Source: Bacteroidaceae bacterium (GTDB lineage: Bacteria > Bacteroidota > Bacteroidia > Bacteroidales > Bacteroidaceae). Taken from it: a DNA stretch of 64,000 nucleotides. The stretch spans positions 1 through 64,000 of the forward strand of contig JAFZPZ010000075.1 in NCBI GenBank assembly GCA_017552435.1, in the 5' to 3' direction. The notes beneath the pieces were generated by a model that was not told the origin of the DNA, did not search any database, and saw only the letters and a program-made list of their open reading frames with translations. The position numbers were made by a program, and so were the translations under genes. Positions 17,401 through 25,030 of this stretch are shown piece after piece (positions within the stretch are counted from its first letter, which is position 1; the number at the start of each line of letters is the position of its first letter).

Positions 17401-18057
17401 GGTGATGGGGTATTCCTGGATGCGGGTGCCGCCATCGTAGGTGATAGTGATGTTCGAGGGCAACTCGGTCACCTTGTCCTTCGGATCATAGCCTGCGTAT
17501 GTGTGGATGCTTATCGTAGGCAGGTTTGTCACCTGATACCAGATGGAATCCTTGCCCTCGCCCTCATAGCCGTAGAACTCCAACTCGGCGATATTGCAAC
17601 GGGCATCGGCAGGGCCTACGTATCGCACATAGCGGAAGCCGCGAGTCACGGGTACATCGGCATAGTCCATTTTTTTTGCAGTACCTGTCTTCGGGATGAG
17701 ATAGAGCGGTACGGCATCGAGGAAGTCAGGGCTGTTGCTACCCTCGAAAAGTGCCAGTTGCACGCGCCCTGTCTGGCTGGTACGGGGGCTCCATCCCACC
17801 TTAGTTATGACATGAGCCGTACCAAGGTCAAGGCCTACCCAAGTGCGGGCGCGGTCCATCGAGGCATAGAAGGTGTCGTAGTCGCCATCGAAGGCATGAG
17901 CTGGCGTATTGACCGTCGAACTCGACTGGTTGGTGCTGTAATCAACATTGGACGACCCAATAGGTGTGCCGCTGAGTTTCGCTGAGGTTGGGACATTCTG
18001 CCCGTAACTGCACAACGCCGACACAAGCAGAGACAGAATTATAATAGCTCTTTTCAT
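14479..18057 (-). CDS. multidomain CotH-family secreted protein with discoidin, dockerin-like, cohesin-like and Ig-like domains
   Basis: 1192 residues from ATG 18057; an upstream ATG at 18078 is rejected because the TATCTTTG box (18083-18090) would put transcription start next to it. Order: signal peptide; F5/8 (discoidin-like) domain (~40-150: AFDGDYDTFYASMDRARTWVGLDLG); CotH kinase-like domain (~180-560: WRIKFADGKSHHMLKDSP, LVEVDAYASQE, WDFDLAFDND); GLUG-like repeats (~650-800: YTGLFGALGGGATISNL); dockerin-like pair (DVDGNGILEETDAL, DANLDSHIDVEDVV); cohesin-like domain; Big_2 Ig-like domain; then a short C-terminal sorting-type domain ending VYIINGKKRLVKVK. Likely exported by T9SS and surface-attached. 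The linker before the last domain (EIENGQINNEEG) is made of heptamer repeats. Confidence 0.85.
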   Translation of the reverse strand: MKRAIIILSLLVSALCSYGQNVPTSAKLSGTPIGSSNVDYSTNQSSSTVNTPAHAFDGDYDTFYASMDRARTWVGLDLGTAHVITKVGWSPRTSQTGRVQLALFEGSNSPDFLDAVPLYLIPKTGTAKKMDYADVPVTRGFRYVRYVGPADARCNIAELEFYGYEGEGKDSIWYQVTNLPTISIHTYAGYDPKDKVTELPSNITITYDGGTRIQEYPITTRGRGNASWGFPKKPWRIKFADGKSHHMLKDSPMESPAKAKKWTLINNYGDKTLMRNCLAFEVSKRIGALYTPYCQPVDVIMNGEYKGCYQLCDQISPDPKRVPITEMEPWDNEEPELTGGYLVEVDAYASQEASWFSSSRGNPVTIKHPGDEDITTQQHSYIRGYFNLMESAVFASNYTDPENGYRKYLDIESFLKHFLIGEFSGNMDTYWSVYMYKDREESQFHVAPSWDFDLAFDNDQRIYPVNGRSTWAYLGGSAAGNMKSFVSRLLGDNAADQLLNQLWKNNRKEGLLDEKTLVAWVDSMAREMTASANLNFIRWPILNSRVHQNVSALGSFQAEVDVLRSYIPTRLTWIDDYLGYNPGSLYSDSTYYISTPQQLIEFSTAVNGGAQFSNAYLEADIDMEGYNNLFKPIGAQKSTFRGIFDGQGHRILNLHITGGDYTGLFGALGGGATISNLVLDSSCSISGSNYVGLAGGSTGAGSITFSCVGNEASVKGSGINVAGIIGCNKGSNCSFYLYDCYNAGNISGKSESAAMCGWLGTNATMQNCYNIGTVEGYSYRNDFYRGGATALNCYSTSTTQVTRITVEDVESGKLCYQLNGGKTMGPIWYQTIGQDAYPVFDATHHVVLKADDGTYYNITHLAGDVDGNGILEETDALWIATYLIGEAPEGFQEVNADANLDSHIDVEDVVTVRRLIRNIPLGEEPLTATLYSSNASVKAGGTRKVTAWVNMSRPATAYEADIVLSQGLSIQESSIAFGSKVNSASHIAHALIQDNGAHLIVYASGNENFSSTTGTALTFTLVGGNDFTGGNYQIQHQHFITADGVVCAPENVNYDVTLAKTYVSSILLEPNDIDMVAGNDSVLTITILPETATTKELNWLTSDAKVATASDGIISAVAAGTATITAKATDGSNKQATVLVTVYSDEDAIREIENGQINNEEGIYTLSGTRLNHITTTGVYIINGKKRLVKVK
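14575..14607. repeat. heptamer units in frame in the CotH gene
   Basis: On the minus strand ATTGAGA ATGGACA AATCAAC AATGAAG, coding for the linker EIENGQINNEEG just before the C-terminal sorting-type domain. Confidence 0.55.
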
Positions 18058-18082
18058 ACTGTGTATTCTATATTCCAAACTG

Positions 18083-18090
18083 CAAAGATA
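18083..18090 (-). promoter_or_regulatory. -7 box of the CotH gene
   Basis: CAAAGATA (minus TATCTTTG), 26 bases before ATG 18057; it decides the start. Confidence 0.65.
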
Positions 18091-18196
18091 GGTTTATTTG
18101 CCATAATATACAAGTCCAAACAAGTCTTTTTAATATAATAAGGTAAGAATATGATTTTTAATTGCAATTATGTATCAATAATAGACAAGAAAAAGC

Positions 18197-18204
18197 TACT
18201 TTTG
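18197..18204 (+). promoter_or_regulatory. -7 box of the gene at 18220
   Basis: TACTTTTG, 16 bases before ATG 18220. It rules out the ATG at 18151. Confidence 0.6.
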
Positions 18205-18219
18205 TACTCAAATAACCCG

Positions 18220-19575
18220 ATGAATTGTATGAGACGACTTCTCTTTACTTTCGTATGCTTTCTTGCCTTTGGTCTTGTGTCTGCCCAAGGCGACTTGACG
18301 CACGAGGTTGCTGCCAATACGGAACGCTGGCCCGTGCCTCAAACTGATTCGAACTGGAAGTTGGAATACCTTCCGCACAACAATGCCAACCACAACGTCT
18401 ATGTTTATAAGGACAAGCTCTACGACGGCCTCTTCACCCGCACGCTTGGCTGGAATGGAGGCGATGGCGTACAGACGACGGCATTGCCAGACGGCAACGT
18501 TTTCTGGAGCTTCAACGACAGCTTCTATGGCAAAGCCACATCTGCCTCTACACGCATCCGCCAGTCCTGCAATTTTCCGCGCAACAGCATTATGGTGCAG
18601 ACACCAGGCGAAGACGGACTGCCCGGCACGAAAAGCAGCAACCAGAAATGGCTCGCCGACTGGGTGCAGCGTTCAAACTCATCGGGCAGTGGCTATTACC
18701 ACTGTCGCACGCACCTGCGCCATCCCAAAGGAGAAAAGACAGATGCCCAGATCAGGAATGGCGAAATAGACCAGACCTACCTCTACTGGGCAGGAGACGG
18801 CACGGTGGTTGATGGACAGCTACAGGTACTTTGGGCTGGTGTCTATAACGGCACTGAGAACCTGATGCAGAGCGACAACAGGGCACTTGCCATCTATTCG
18901 CTCGAAGGCACACCAGGCGATGCTACCTACCTCAAACTCCTGAGCGTTGACCACAGCTTCTTCGAGAAAGACCCCATCGGCTATGGTGCCACACTTTGGG
19001 AGGACGAGGACGGACACACCTACCTTTATTCCTGCAACCAGTTCAAGAAGAACCCCGACGACATACTCAGTACTTCTTCGCCTGTTGTAGCTCGCTCCAC
19101 GACACACGACCTTCGTTCGCCCTGGGAATACTATATCGCCGACAAGAACGGCACGTTCCATTGGCAGAATACCTACCCCACCAGCGAGGAAGTGAACCGC
19201 TCGGCCATCAGTTCGCGCAGCGTTTCAACTGCCTGGGTCTTCAAGGACGGAGACTGGTACTACATGACAGCACAGGGCTATGTCTTCGGCAAACAGGTGT
19301 ATATCATGCGCAGCCGCAACCCTTGGGGGCCTTTCGAGGAGTGTCACCAGCTCTGGACAATGCCCTGGGTGCTCGACAAAGTGGGCACACGCACCTACGG
19401 CAAATTCTACATGCCGCACCTCCACCAGGCACTCTCCCGTGAGGGCGAACTGGTCTTCTCCACCAATACCGACTGCGAGAAGTGGGAAGACAACTTCAAC
19501 AGCAAGGGCTCGGCTGACTTCTACCGCCCCTACTTCTTCCGCATCTATAACTGGAAAGCGGTGTTTGATGATTAG
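18220..19575 (+). CDS. secreted DUF5005/DUF4185-like beta-propeller protein
   Basis: 451 residues from ATG 18220 (MNCMRRLLFTFVCFLAFGLVSAQG is a signal peptide; ATG 18229 is an alternative). The body has repeated blade-like strands with Trp/Asp turns (GDGVQTTALPDGNVFWSFNDSFYG, YLYWAGDGTVVDGQLQVLWAGVYN, GATLWEDEDGHTYLYSC, TAWVFKDGDWYYMTAQ, YMPHLHQALSREGELVFSTNTD), like five-bladed propellers of the GH43/DUF4185 sort found in Bacteroidetes polysaccharide systems. I cannot identify catalytic residues or substrate. It lies divergently to the CotH gene and is followed after a heptamer array by a lipoprotein gene. Confidence 0.75.
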   Translation: MNCMRRLLFTFVCFLAFGLVSAQGDLTHEVAANTERWPVPQTDSNWKLEYLPHNNANHNVYVYKDKLYDGLFTRTLGWNGGDGVQTTALPDGNVFWSFNDSFYGKATSASTRIRQSCNFPRNSIMVQTPGEDGLPGTKSSNQKWLADWVQRSNSSGSGYYHCRTHLRHPKGEKTDAQIRNGEIDQTYLYWAGDGTVVDGQLQVLWAGVYNGTENLMQSDNRALAIYSLEGTPGDATYLKLLSVDHSFFEKDPIGYGATLWEDEDGHTYLYSCNQFKKNPDDILSTSSPVVARSTTHDLRSPWEYYIADKNGTFHWQNTYPTSEEVNRSAISSRSVSTAWVFKDGDWYYMTAQGYVFGKQVYIMRSRNPWGPFEECHQLWTMPWVLDKVGTRTYGKFYMPHLHQALSREGELVFSTNTDCEKWEDNFNSKGSADFYRPYFFRIYNWKAVFDD

Positions 19576-19577
19576 GC

Positions 19578-19626
19578 ATTAAACATTGAATATCGAAAAT
19601 AGAACATTTATTATTGAATATGAAAT
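19578..19626. repeat. degenerate heptamer array, 7 units
   Basis: ATTAAAC ATTGAAT ATCGAAA ATAGAAC ATTTATT ATTGAAT ATGAAAT. The seventh unit supplies the start codon of the next gene (ATG 19620). Confidence 0.7.
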
Positions 19627-20432
19627 ATAAACTTTTTCTTTTTAATTTTTTACTTTTAATATTACTGACCTCCTGCTACAAACTCATCTCCACCTTTGCG
19701 CCGAGCGAAGTAGAACCCGGGCAGACTTTCGAGGTCAGTTTCACTGTTGTCGACGACGGCTCGGAGACACAGAACTTTGTGACCGATTGGAGTTATGCCG
19801 GCGTTCGTGTCCCAAAGGGATGGACTGTGACGGTGCCCGATGGCGCACACCAGCAGTTTGCCGAGGACTGGGTCTATTACAGCGACGGATCGAAGGTGAA
19901 CAGTTCGCACAACATGGAACCCTGTGACAAGCTGACGCAGTTCTACAATGCCGCCTGTCCCAAGTCGAATTACACTTGGGCGGGCTTCAAAAGCGTTAAG
20001 AAGATCCCCAAAAACATCTCTGCTTGTTGGCGCAACGGCTGCGACAGCATCCGCGTCACTTTCCTCGTCACGGTGCCGGAAGATGCAAAGCCAGGGCGCT
20101 ACCAGATTGACTTCATGGGGGGCGATGAGGAGGATGATGCCGGCATCGACAAGTATGGTAGCTACACCGATGCCAAGGACTCACGCCTCTTCCACGTCAG
20201 TACCGCTTCGGGCTCCTACGTCGATAACCGCAATGCCTCCCTCGCTCGCACCGTTATCGTAACCGATGCAACCCGCATCACGGAAATTGAAAATGAAAAA
20301 TCAGAAAATAAGAATAGGGGAGCCTATGACCTTCAAGGCCGGAAGATTCCCACTGATGCACTCCACCCAGGGACGAGCGGAAGGGGGGCTCGCATCATCA
20401 TTAGGAACGGCAATAAAATCATTCGGAAATAA
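19620..20432 (+). CDS. secreted lipoprotein with C-terminal sorting-type domain
   Basis: 270 residues from ATG 19620 (the TTG six bases earlier lies in the heptamer array and is less likely). Lipobox ILLTSC. The middle is an all-beta domain starting STFAPSEVEPGQTFEVSFTV, of a kind used in surface glycan-binding proteins; I do not recognise the family. The last ~35 residues (GAYDLQGRKIP...IIIRNGNKIIRK) resemble a T9SS-type C-terminal domain, joined by a heptamer-coded linker (TEIENEKSENKN). The lipobox plus a sorting domain is an odd combination. It probably forms an operon with the propeller protein before it; the stop abuts the kdgA stop. Confidence 0.75.
   Translation: MKYKLFLFNFLLLILLTSCYKLISTFAPSEVEPGQTFEVSFTVVDDGSETQNFVTDWSYAGVRVPKGWTVTVPDGAHQQFAEDWVYYSDGSKVNSSHNMEPCDKLTQFYNAACPKSNYTWAGFKSVKKIPKNISACWRNGCDSIRVTFLVTVPEDAKPGRYQIDFMGGDEEDDAGIDKYGSYTDAKDSRLFHVSTASGSYVDNRNASLARTVIVTDATRITEIENEKSENKNRGAYDLQGRKIPTDALHPGTSGRGARIIIRNGNKIIRK
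20284..20312. repeat. heptamer units in frame before a sorting domain
   Basis: ATTGAAA ATGAAAA ATCAGAA AATAAGA, coding for the linker EIENEKSENKN. Confidence 0.6.
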
Positions 20433-21104
20433 TCAGCATGCTTTCGCCCGGGCAATATATCCAAGCGCGCTTCGGCACTGGTCAGTGATGTACTGCCAGT
20501 CCTGAGCCTGCACTTTGTCCTTTGGGAAGAGCTTGCTGCCCATGCCGACGCAGAAGGCTCCGGCCTTGAACCAGGCAGTCAGATTCGCCTCATCGGGAGA
20601 GACACCGCCTGTGACCATAATCTTGCTCCAGGGACAGGGAGCCATCGTGTTCTTGACGAAAGCAGGCCCATAGACATCGCCGGGGAAGACTTTTGTCAGG
20701 TCGCAACCCAGTTCTTGAGCTGTACCAATCTCGCTTACCGAACCACATCCGGGACAATAGGGAACGAGGCGGCGGTTGCAGACGCGGGCTATCTCGGAAT
20801 TGAGAAGCGGTCCCACAACAAAGCAGGCTCCGAGCTGGATATATAGGGCTGCTGTCGATGCATCAACAACAGAGCCTACACCCATCGCCATCTCGGGACA
20901 CTCTTTAGCAGCAAACTTCACGCACTCGCCAAAAACCTCGTGGGCGAAATCGCCGCGATTGGTAAACTCGAAGGCACGAACACCGCCTTCATAACAGGCC
21001 TTTATCACTTGCTTGGCCATCTCAGCATCGCTATGGTAGAAGACAGGCACCATGCCCGTCTGCTGCATTTTCTGAAGAACTTGTATCTTATCAAATTTAG
21101 CCAT
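20433..21104 (-). CDS. kdgA: KDPG/KHG aldolase
   Basis: 223 residues, class I aldolase that splits 2-keto-3-deoxy-6-phosphogluconate to pyruvate and glyceraldehyde 3-phosphate. [17 protein letters not shown] holds the conserved Glu; [27 protein letters not shown] holds the region of the catalytic lysine (LTKVFP); [11 protein letters not shown] is the phosphate loop. It follows kdgK by 39 bases and completes 2-keto-3-deoxygluconate breakdown, the end of pectin/uronate use. Confidence 0.95.
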   Translation of the reverse strand: MAKFDKIQVLQKMQQTGMVPVFYHSDAEMAKQVIKACYEGGVRAFEFTNRGDFAHEVFGECVKFAAKECPEMAMGVGSVVDASTAALYIQLGACFVVGPLLNSEIARVCNRRLVPYCPGCGSVSEIGTAQELGCDLTKVFPGDVYGPAFVKNTMAPCPWSKIMVTGGVSPDEANLTAWFKAGAFCVGMGSKLFPKDKVQAQDWQYITDQCRSALGYIARAKAC

Positions 21105-21143
21105 AGTTCCTAATCTCTAATCTGAAGTCCGATAAAACGGGCT

Positions 21144-22166
21144 TCACCTTTCCACCCTTCCGTTTCCGTTACCGTTCATGAGGCTTTCCACCTCGGCAAG
21201 AGAGACCATATTGACATCACCCGGAATCGTATGCTTCAGGGCACTTGCCGCTACAGCAAATTCCAATGCCCACTCCTGCGGCTTGCCATTTGCCAGGCCA
21301 TGAATAATTCCGGCGCTGAAGCTGTCACCGCCGCCAACGCGGTCCACGATGGGATTTATCTCATAACGACGACTCACATAGAACTCCTTGCCGTTATAGA
21401 TCATTGCCTTCCATCCATTGTCCGAAGCGCTGAAGCTCTCGCGCAAAGTAGTCACGAGATACTTGAAACCGAACTCCTCTACGCCCCTGCGGTATATTTC
21501 CTTATAGCCATCAGCATCGGTCTTGCCGCTATTCACATCAGCATCGGGCTGATACCCCAGGCACATCTGGGCGTCTTCCTCATTACCGATGCAGACATCG
21601 ACATACTGCATCAGGGGGCGCATGATGCTCTGTGCCTTCTCCGGAGTCCAGAGCTTCTTGCGGTAGTTGAGGTCGCAACTGATAATGACGCCAGCCTTTT
21701 TGGCTGCGATACAAGCCTGACGAACACACTCGGCTGCGTTGTCGCTCAGGGCAGGAGTGATACCACTCCAATGGAATCCTTTCGCACCGCGGAATATAGC
21801 ATCGAAATCAAAATCCGAGGGTAGTGCCTCGCTGATGCTGCTATGGGCGCGGTCGTAGATAACCTTACTGGGACGCAGGCTGCAGCCGGTTTCCAGATAA
21901 TAGATGCCCAGGCGTTCTCCGCCGCGGACGATGTGCTCCGTGTGCACACCGAAACGGCGCAGACTGTTGATAGCCGCCTGGCCTATCTCACTCTCAGGCA
22001 CCTTGCTCACAAAGTACGCTTCGTTACCATAGTTCTGAAGGCTGACGGCCACATTTGCCTCGCCGCCGCCATAGTTGACATCGAAACTGTCGGACTGAAT
22101 GAACCTGCTGTTGCCCGGGGTGGAGAGGCGCAGCATTATCTCGCCCATTGTTACTATTTTTGCCAT
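21144..22166 (-). CDS. kdgK: 2-keto-3-deoxygluconate kinase (PfkB family)
   Basis: 340 residues, ribokinase fold: N-terminal GEIMLRLSTPGN, the substrate motif GGGEANVAVSLQNYG, and the C-terminal anion-hole/catalytic motif DRVGGGDSFSAGIIHGL with the catalytic Asp. It phosphorylates KDG to KDPG, the substrate of KdgA encoded next. A TAATTTTG box (plus 22207-22214) lies 41 bases before the start. Confidence 0.93.
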   Translation of the reverse strand: MAKIVTMGEIMLRLSTPGNSRFIQSDSFDVNYGGGEANVAVSLQNYGNEAYFVSKVPESEIGQAAINSLRRFGVHTEHIVRGGERLGIYYLETGCSLRPSKVIYDRAHSSISEALPSDFDFDAIFRGAKGFHWSGITPALSDNAAECVRQACIAAKKAGVIISCDLNYRKKLWTPEKAQSIMRPLMQYVDVCIGNEEDAQMCLGYQPDADVNSGKTDADGYKEIYRRGVEEFGFKYLVTTLRESFSASDNGWKAMIYNGKEFYVSRRYEINPIVDRVGGGDSFSAGIIHGLANGKPQEWALEFAVAASALKHTIPGDVNMVSLAEVESLMNGNGNGRVER

Positions 22167-22206
22167 GCTTCTGTATTTTATTGTCTTTATTTGCTTTTGT
22201 CGGCTG

Positions 22207-22214
22207 CAAAATTA
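22207..22214 (-). promoter_or_regulatory. -7 box of kdgK-kdgA
   Basis: CAAAATTA (minus TAATTTTG) upstream of kdgK. Confidence 0.55.
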
Positions 22215-22321
22215 CAAAAAAAATAAGGAAAGGCGAATGAAGAAAGAAGAAATATTTATGGAAAGACGTGTTTTTCATGCAAAAAAAGTGATTATTGAGG
22301 AAAAAACCGTAACTTCGCGGC

Positions 22322-23644
22322 ATGAAAGATGCCATTTCTGCCCGAAAAGGACTTCTCGCATTGAGTCCGCTTATTGTCTTCCTGCTGCTCTACTTGCTGT
22401 TGAGCCTTGTTGCGGACGACTTCTACGCGGTTCCACTCACGGTGGCCTTCCTTGCGGCTTCCCTCTACAGTCTGTTTATCATCAGAGGCGAATCCATAAG
22501 TCGGCGATTCGCCCATCTCGCAGAAGGCGCAGCCCAGCCAGGCGTGATGCAGATGCTCTGGATTTTCATTCTGGCAGGAGCCTTTGCAGCGACAGCCAAG
22601 CAAATGGGAGCCATCGATGCCACAATAAGCTTGGCCCTGACGTCAGTACCGCCGGGTTTTGTCCTGAGCAGCCTCTTTCTGGCCTCATGTTTCATCTCGC
22701 TCGCTACAGGTACCTCTGTCGGTACCATTGCAGCCCTCGTCCCTATTGCCGGCAGTATGGCCGAACAGACGGGAGCCAGCACTGCGATGATGGTGGCGAT
22801 TGTGGTTGGCGGAGCATACTTCGGAGACAACCTGAGCTTCATTTCCGACACGACGATTGTGGCGACACAGACGCAAGGATGCGAGATGAAGGACAAGTTC
22901 CGCGCCAACATCTGGATTGCCATGCCTGCTGCTCTCATCTGTCTGGCACTCTACGCCTGTTTGCCCGGCGTCAATGTGGAGCAGGGACATCCGGGCGAGG
23001 TTTCCTATCCTGCCATCATACCATATATATATATTATAGTGGCGGCGCTCTGCGGCATGAATGTGATGCTGGTGCTGGCTTCGGCAACGGTTCTGGCCGG
23101 TGCGATAGGCATAGTTTCCGGTGCCCTGACACCTTTCGGTTGGCTGCGGGCGATGAACGACGGCATCATGGGTATGAGCGAACTCATCATCGTGACGCTC
23201 CTGGCAGCAGGCCTGATGCAGGTTATCCGTCGAGCAGGTGGTATCGACTGGCTCATGCAACTGTTCAACCGTCGCAAGGGCAGCCGCAGGAAAGCTGAAT
23301 TGAGTATGGCGACGATGGTGGTGCTGACGGACTTCTGCACGGCAAACAATACGATTGCCATCCTGAGTGTCGGCCCCTTGGCGAAGCAGTTGGCCGAGCG
23401 CTACGGGATTCCTGCAAAGCGGGCAGCCAGCATCCTCGATACCTTCAGCTGCTTGGCTCAGGGCATCATTCCCTACGGCGCACAGATGCTCATCGCCAGC
23501 GGACTGGCAGCCGTCAATCCCCTCGACATCATCCCCTACCTCTATTATCCCTACATATTAGGAGCAGTGGCAATAGTGTATATAATAGTGGACCCCCTAA
23601 CCCCCTTTAGGGGGAATAACGTGAAAATGAAAAATGAAAAATGA
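22322..23644 (+). CDS. NhaC-family Na+/H+ antiporter
   Basis: 440 residues with 10-12 hydrophobic segments. The NhaC-type signatures are present: SLATGTSVGTIAALVPIAGSMAEQ, GGAYFGDNLSFISDTTIVATQTQG and, in the second half, VLTDFCTANNTIAILSVGPLAKQLAERYGI, the inverted repeat partner. It exchanges cations across the inner membrane. A TAACTTCG element (22310-22317) ends only 4 bases before ATG, so if it is the promoter the message would be nearly leaderless. The last residues (DPLTPFRGNNVKMKNEK) come from a palindromic element and a heptamer array, and the stop overlaps the rsmG start. Confidence 0.9.
   Translation: MKDAISARKGLLALSPLIVFLLLYLLLSLVADDFYAVPLTVAFLAASLYSLFIIRGESISRRFAHLAEGAAQPGVMQMLWIFILAGAFAATAKQMGAIDATISLALTSVPPGFVLSSLFLASCFISLATGTSVGTIAALVPIAGSMAEQTGASTAMMVAIVVGGAYFGDNLSFISDTTIVATQTQGCEMKDKFRANIWIAMPAALICLALYACLPGVNVEQGHPGEVSYPAIIPYIYIIVAALCGMNVMLVLASATVLAGAIGIVSGALTPFGWLRAMNDGIMGMSELIIVTLLAAGLMQVIRRAGGIDWLMQLFNRRKGSRRKAELSMATMVVLTDFCTANNTIAILSVGPLAKQLAERYGIPAKRAASILDTFSCLAQGIIPYGAQMLIASGLAAVNPLDIIPYLYYPYILGAVAIVYIIVDPLTPFRGNNVKMKNEK
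23591..23615. repeat. palindromic element at the nhaC 3' end
   Basis: CCCCCTAACCCCCTTTAGGGGG type, in frame (DPLTPFRG). Confidence 0.8.
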
Positions 23645-23648
23645 AAAA
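23621..23648. repeat. heptamer array at the nhaC/rsmG overlap
   Basis: GTGAAAA then three TGAAAAA units. Each unit offers ATG and TGA, giving the nhaC stop (23642-23644) and the rsmG start (23634). Confidence 0.85.
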
Positions 23649-24326
23649 TTGAATGATGAAACCTATCTCCCCCTAAAGGGGGGTGGGGGGTCTTTAATAC
23701 TTAAGTATTTCCCCGCTCTGACGGAGCGGCAGCAGGAGCAGTTTGCTGCCCTCGATGCGCTCTATCGCGACTGGAACAGCAAGATAAACGTCATCTCGCG
23801 CCGTGACATCGACAACCTCTACGAGCACCATGTCCTGCACTCCCTCGCCATTGCCGAATTGATTCGCTTCAAGCCCGGCACCAGCATCATGGATCTTGGC
23901 ACTGGCGGCGGTTTCCCAGGAATCCCCCTTGCCATCATGTTCCCCGAGGCGAGGTTCCACCTCGTCGATTCCATCGGCAAGAAGATTCGCGTCTGCGAGG
24001 AGGTCTGCCGGGCACTCGGACTGGAGAACGTCACTACCCAGTGGTGTCGTGCAGAGGAGGTCAAGCAGCAGTTCCATTTCGTGGTCTCCAGGGCCGTCAT
24101 GCCTCTTCCCGACCTCGTGAAGATAGTTCGGGTGAAAATCAGCAAGGAGCAGTTCAATGGGCTGCCCAATGGGCTCATCTGCCTCAAGGGCGGAGAACTT
24201 GAACAGGAGGCAAAGCCCTTCGGCCATGCTGCCCAAATCACATCCCTCAGCGAATACTTCCAGGAGGAATTCTTCCAAACAAAGAAACTCATCTATTTGC
24301 CCATAGGGCAAAACAATTCAAAATAA
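23634..24326 (+). CDS. rsmG: 16S rRNA (guanine-527-N7)-methyltransferase
   Basis: 230 residues. NSKINVISRRDIDNLYEHHVLHSLAI and SIMDLGTGGGFPGIPLAI (SAM-binding loop), HLVDSIGKK and VVSRAVMPLPDLV are the RsmG hallmarks. It methylates G527 of 16S rRNA; loss gives low-level streptomycin resistance in other bacteria. The first ~22 residues (MKNEKLNDETYLPLKGGGGS) are encoded by a heptamer array and a palindromic element; the family domain begins at about LILKYFPALTERQQEQF. An internal start is not evident, so the extension is probably translated. Confidence 0.93.
   Translation: MKNEKLNDETYLPLKGGGGSLILKYFPALTERQQEQFAALDALYRDWNSKINVISRRDIDNLYEHHVLHSLAIAELIRFKPGTSIMDLGTGGGFPGIPLAIMFPEARFHLVDSIGKKIRVCEEVCRALGLENVTTQWCRAEEVKQQFHFVVSRAVMPLPDLVKIVRVKISKEQFNGLPNGLICLKGGELEQEAKPFGHAAQITSLSEYFQEEFFQTKKLIYLPIGQNNSK
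23667..23693. repeat. palindromic element in the rsmG 5' end
   Basis: CCCCCTAAAGGGGGG followed by TGGGGGG, in frame as LPLKGGGGS. Confidence 0.8.
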
Positions 24327-24342
24327 CTTAATTCAAAACCTA

Positions 24343-24369
24343 TTCCCCTTAAAGGGGGTTAGGGGGTCG
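24343..24369. repeat. palindromic element between rsmG and the hydrolase gene
   Basis: TCCCCTTAAAGGGGGTTAGG type, ending 3 bases before the next ATG. Confidence 0.8.
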
Positions 24370-24372
24370 CTT

Positions 24373-25008
24373 ATGAAATACCAATCATTCACATTCAATC
24401 CTATTCAAGAGAACACCTACCTGCTTTGGGACGAAGAGACGCTCGAAGCAGCAATCATAGACACCGGTACATGGAACAGACAGGAGGAACAAATGCTGGA
24501 AGGCAGCATCAAGGCGCTCGGACTGAAGATGAAGTACGCCCTACAGACGCACGCCCACTTCGACCACACCTTCGGCCTGCCCTTCATCTATCGCACTTAC
24601 GGGCTGAAGCCCATCTTCCATGTGGATGATGCCGAGACCTACCGCGATATGCCGAAACTGGGCGTTCGCTTCGGCCTCACGATATCGGGCATGCCCCCCA
24701 TCGGTCAGCTCCTGAACGATGGTGCCGAACTGATTCTCGGAACCACCGTTATCCGCCTCATACACACGCCCGGCCACACCCCAGGCTCCGCTGCATTCTA
24801 CGTTCCCGCAGATGGACTAGTGTTTAGCGGCGACACATTGTTCCGGCAGAGCATCGGGCGAACCGACCTCCCCGGCGGCAACTACGAGACCGAGTTGAAC
24901 AGCATCCACGACAAGCTCTTCGCCCTGCCCGATGACACCGTTGTCCTCTCCGGCCACGGTCCCGCCACCACCATCGGTTGGGAAAAGAAGCACAACTACT
25001 GCGTGTAA
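24373..25008 (+). CDS. metallo-beta-lactamase-fold hydrolase (glyoxalase II-like)
   Basis: 211 residues. The dinuclear metal site is complete: THAHFDHTFG (HxHxDH), HTPGHTPGSAAFY and FSGDTLF (bridging Asp), and a C-terminal SGHGPATTIGWEK His. Size and layout match small YcbL/glyoxalase II-like thioesterases, not beta-lactamases. Substrate unknown; S-acylglutathione-type thioesters are only a family guess. It follows rsmG by 46 bases, most of it a palindromic element. Confidence 0.9.
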   Translation: MKYQSFTFNPIQENTYLLWDEETLEAAIIDTGTWNRQEEQMLEGSIKALGLKMKYALQTHAHFDHTFGLPFIYRTYGLKPIFHVDDAETYRDMPKLGVRFGLTISGMPPIGQLLNDGAELILGTTVIRLIHTPGHTPGSAAFYVPADGLVFSGDTLFRQSIGRTDLPGGNYETELNSIHDKLFALPDDTVVLSGHGPATTIGWEKKHNYCV

Positions 25009-25030
25009 GGTAGCTTTCGATAACTGGCAG

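Noticed and set aside
16723-17985. 420-codon open frame antisense to the CotH gene
   Set aside because: Same reason; no protein motif, and the CotH domains are clear on the minus strand.
23027-23040. Phase-variable TA microsatellite in the nhaC-type gene
   Set aside because: The (AT)n run codes for IPYIYIIV in a membrane helix, and the frame is intact; too short to argue for variation.
24373-25008. Beta-lactamase
   Set aside because: The fold is metallo-beta-lactamase, but size and motifs match glyoxalase II/YcbL-type hydrolases and there is no signal peptide.
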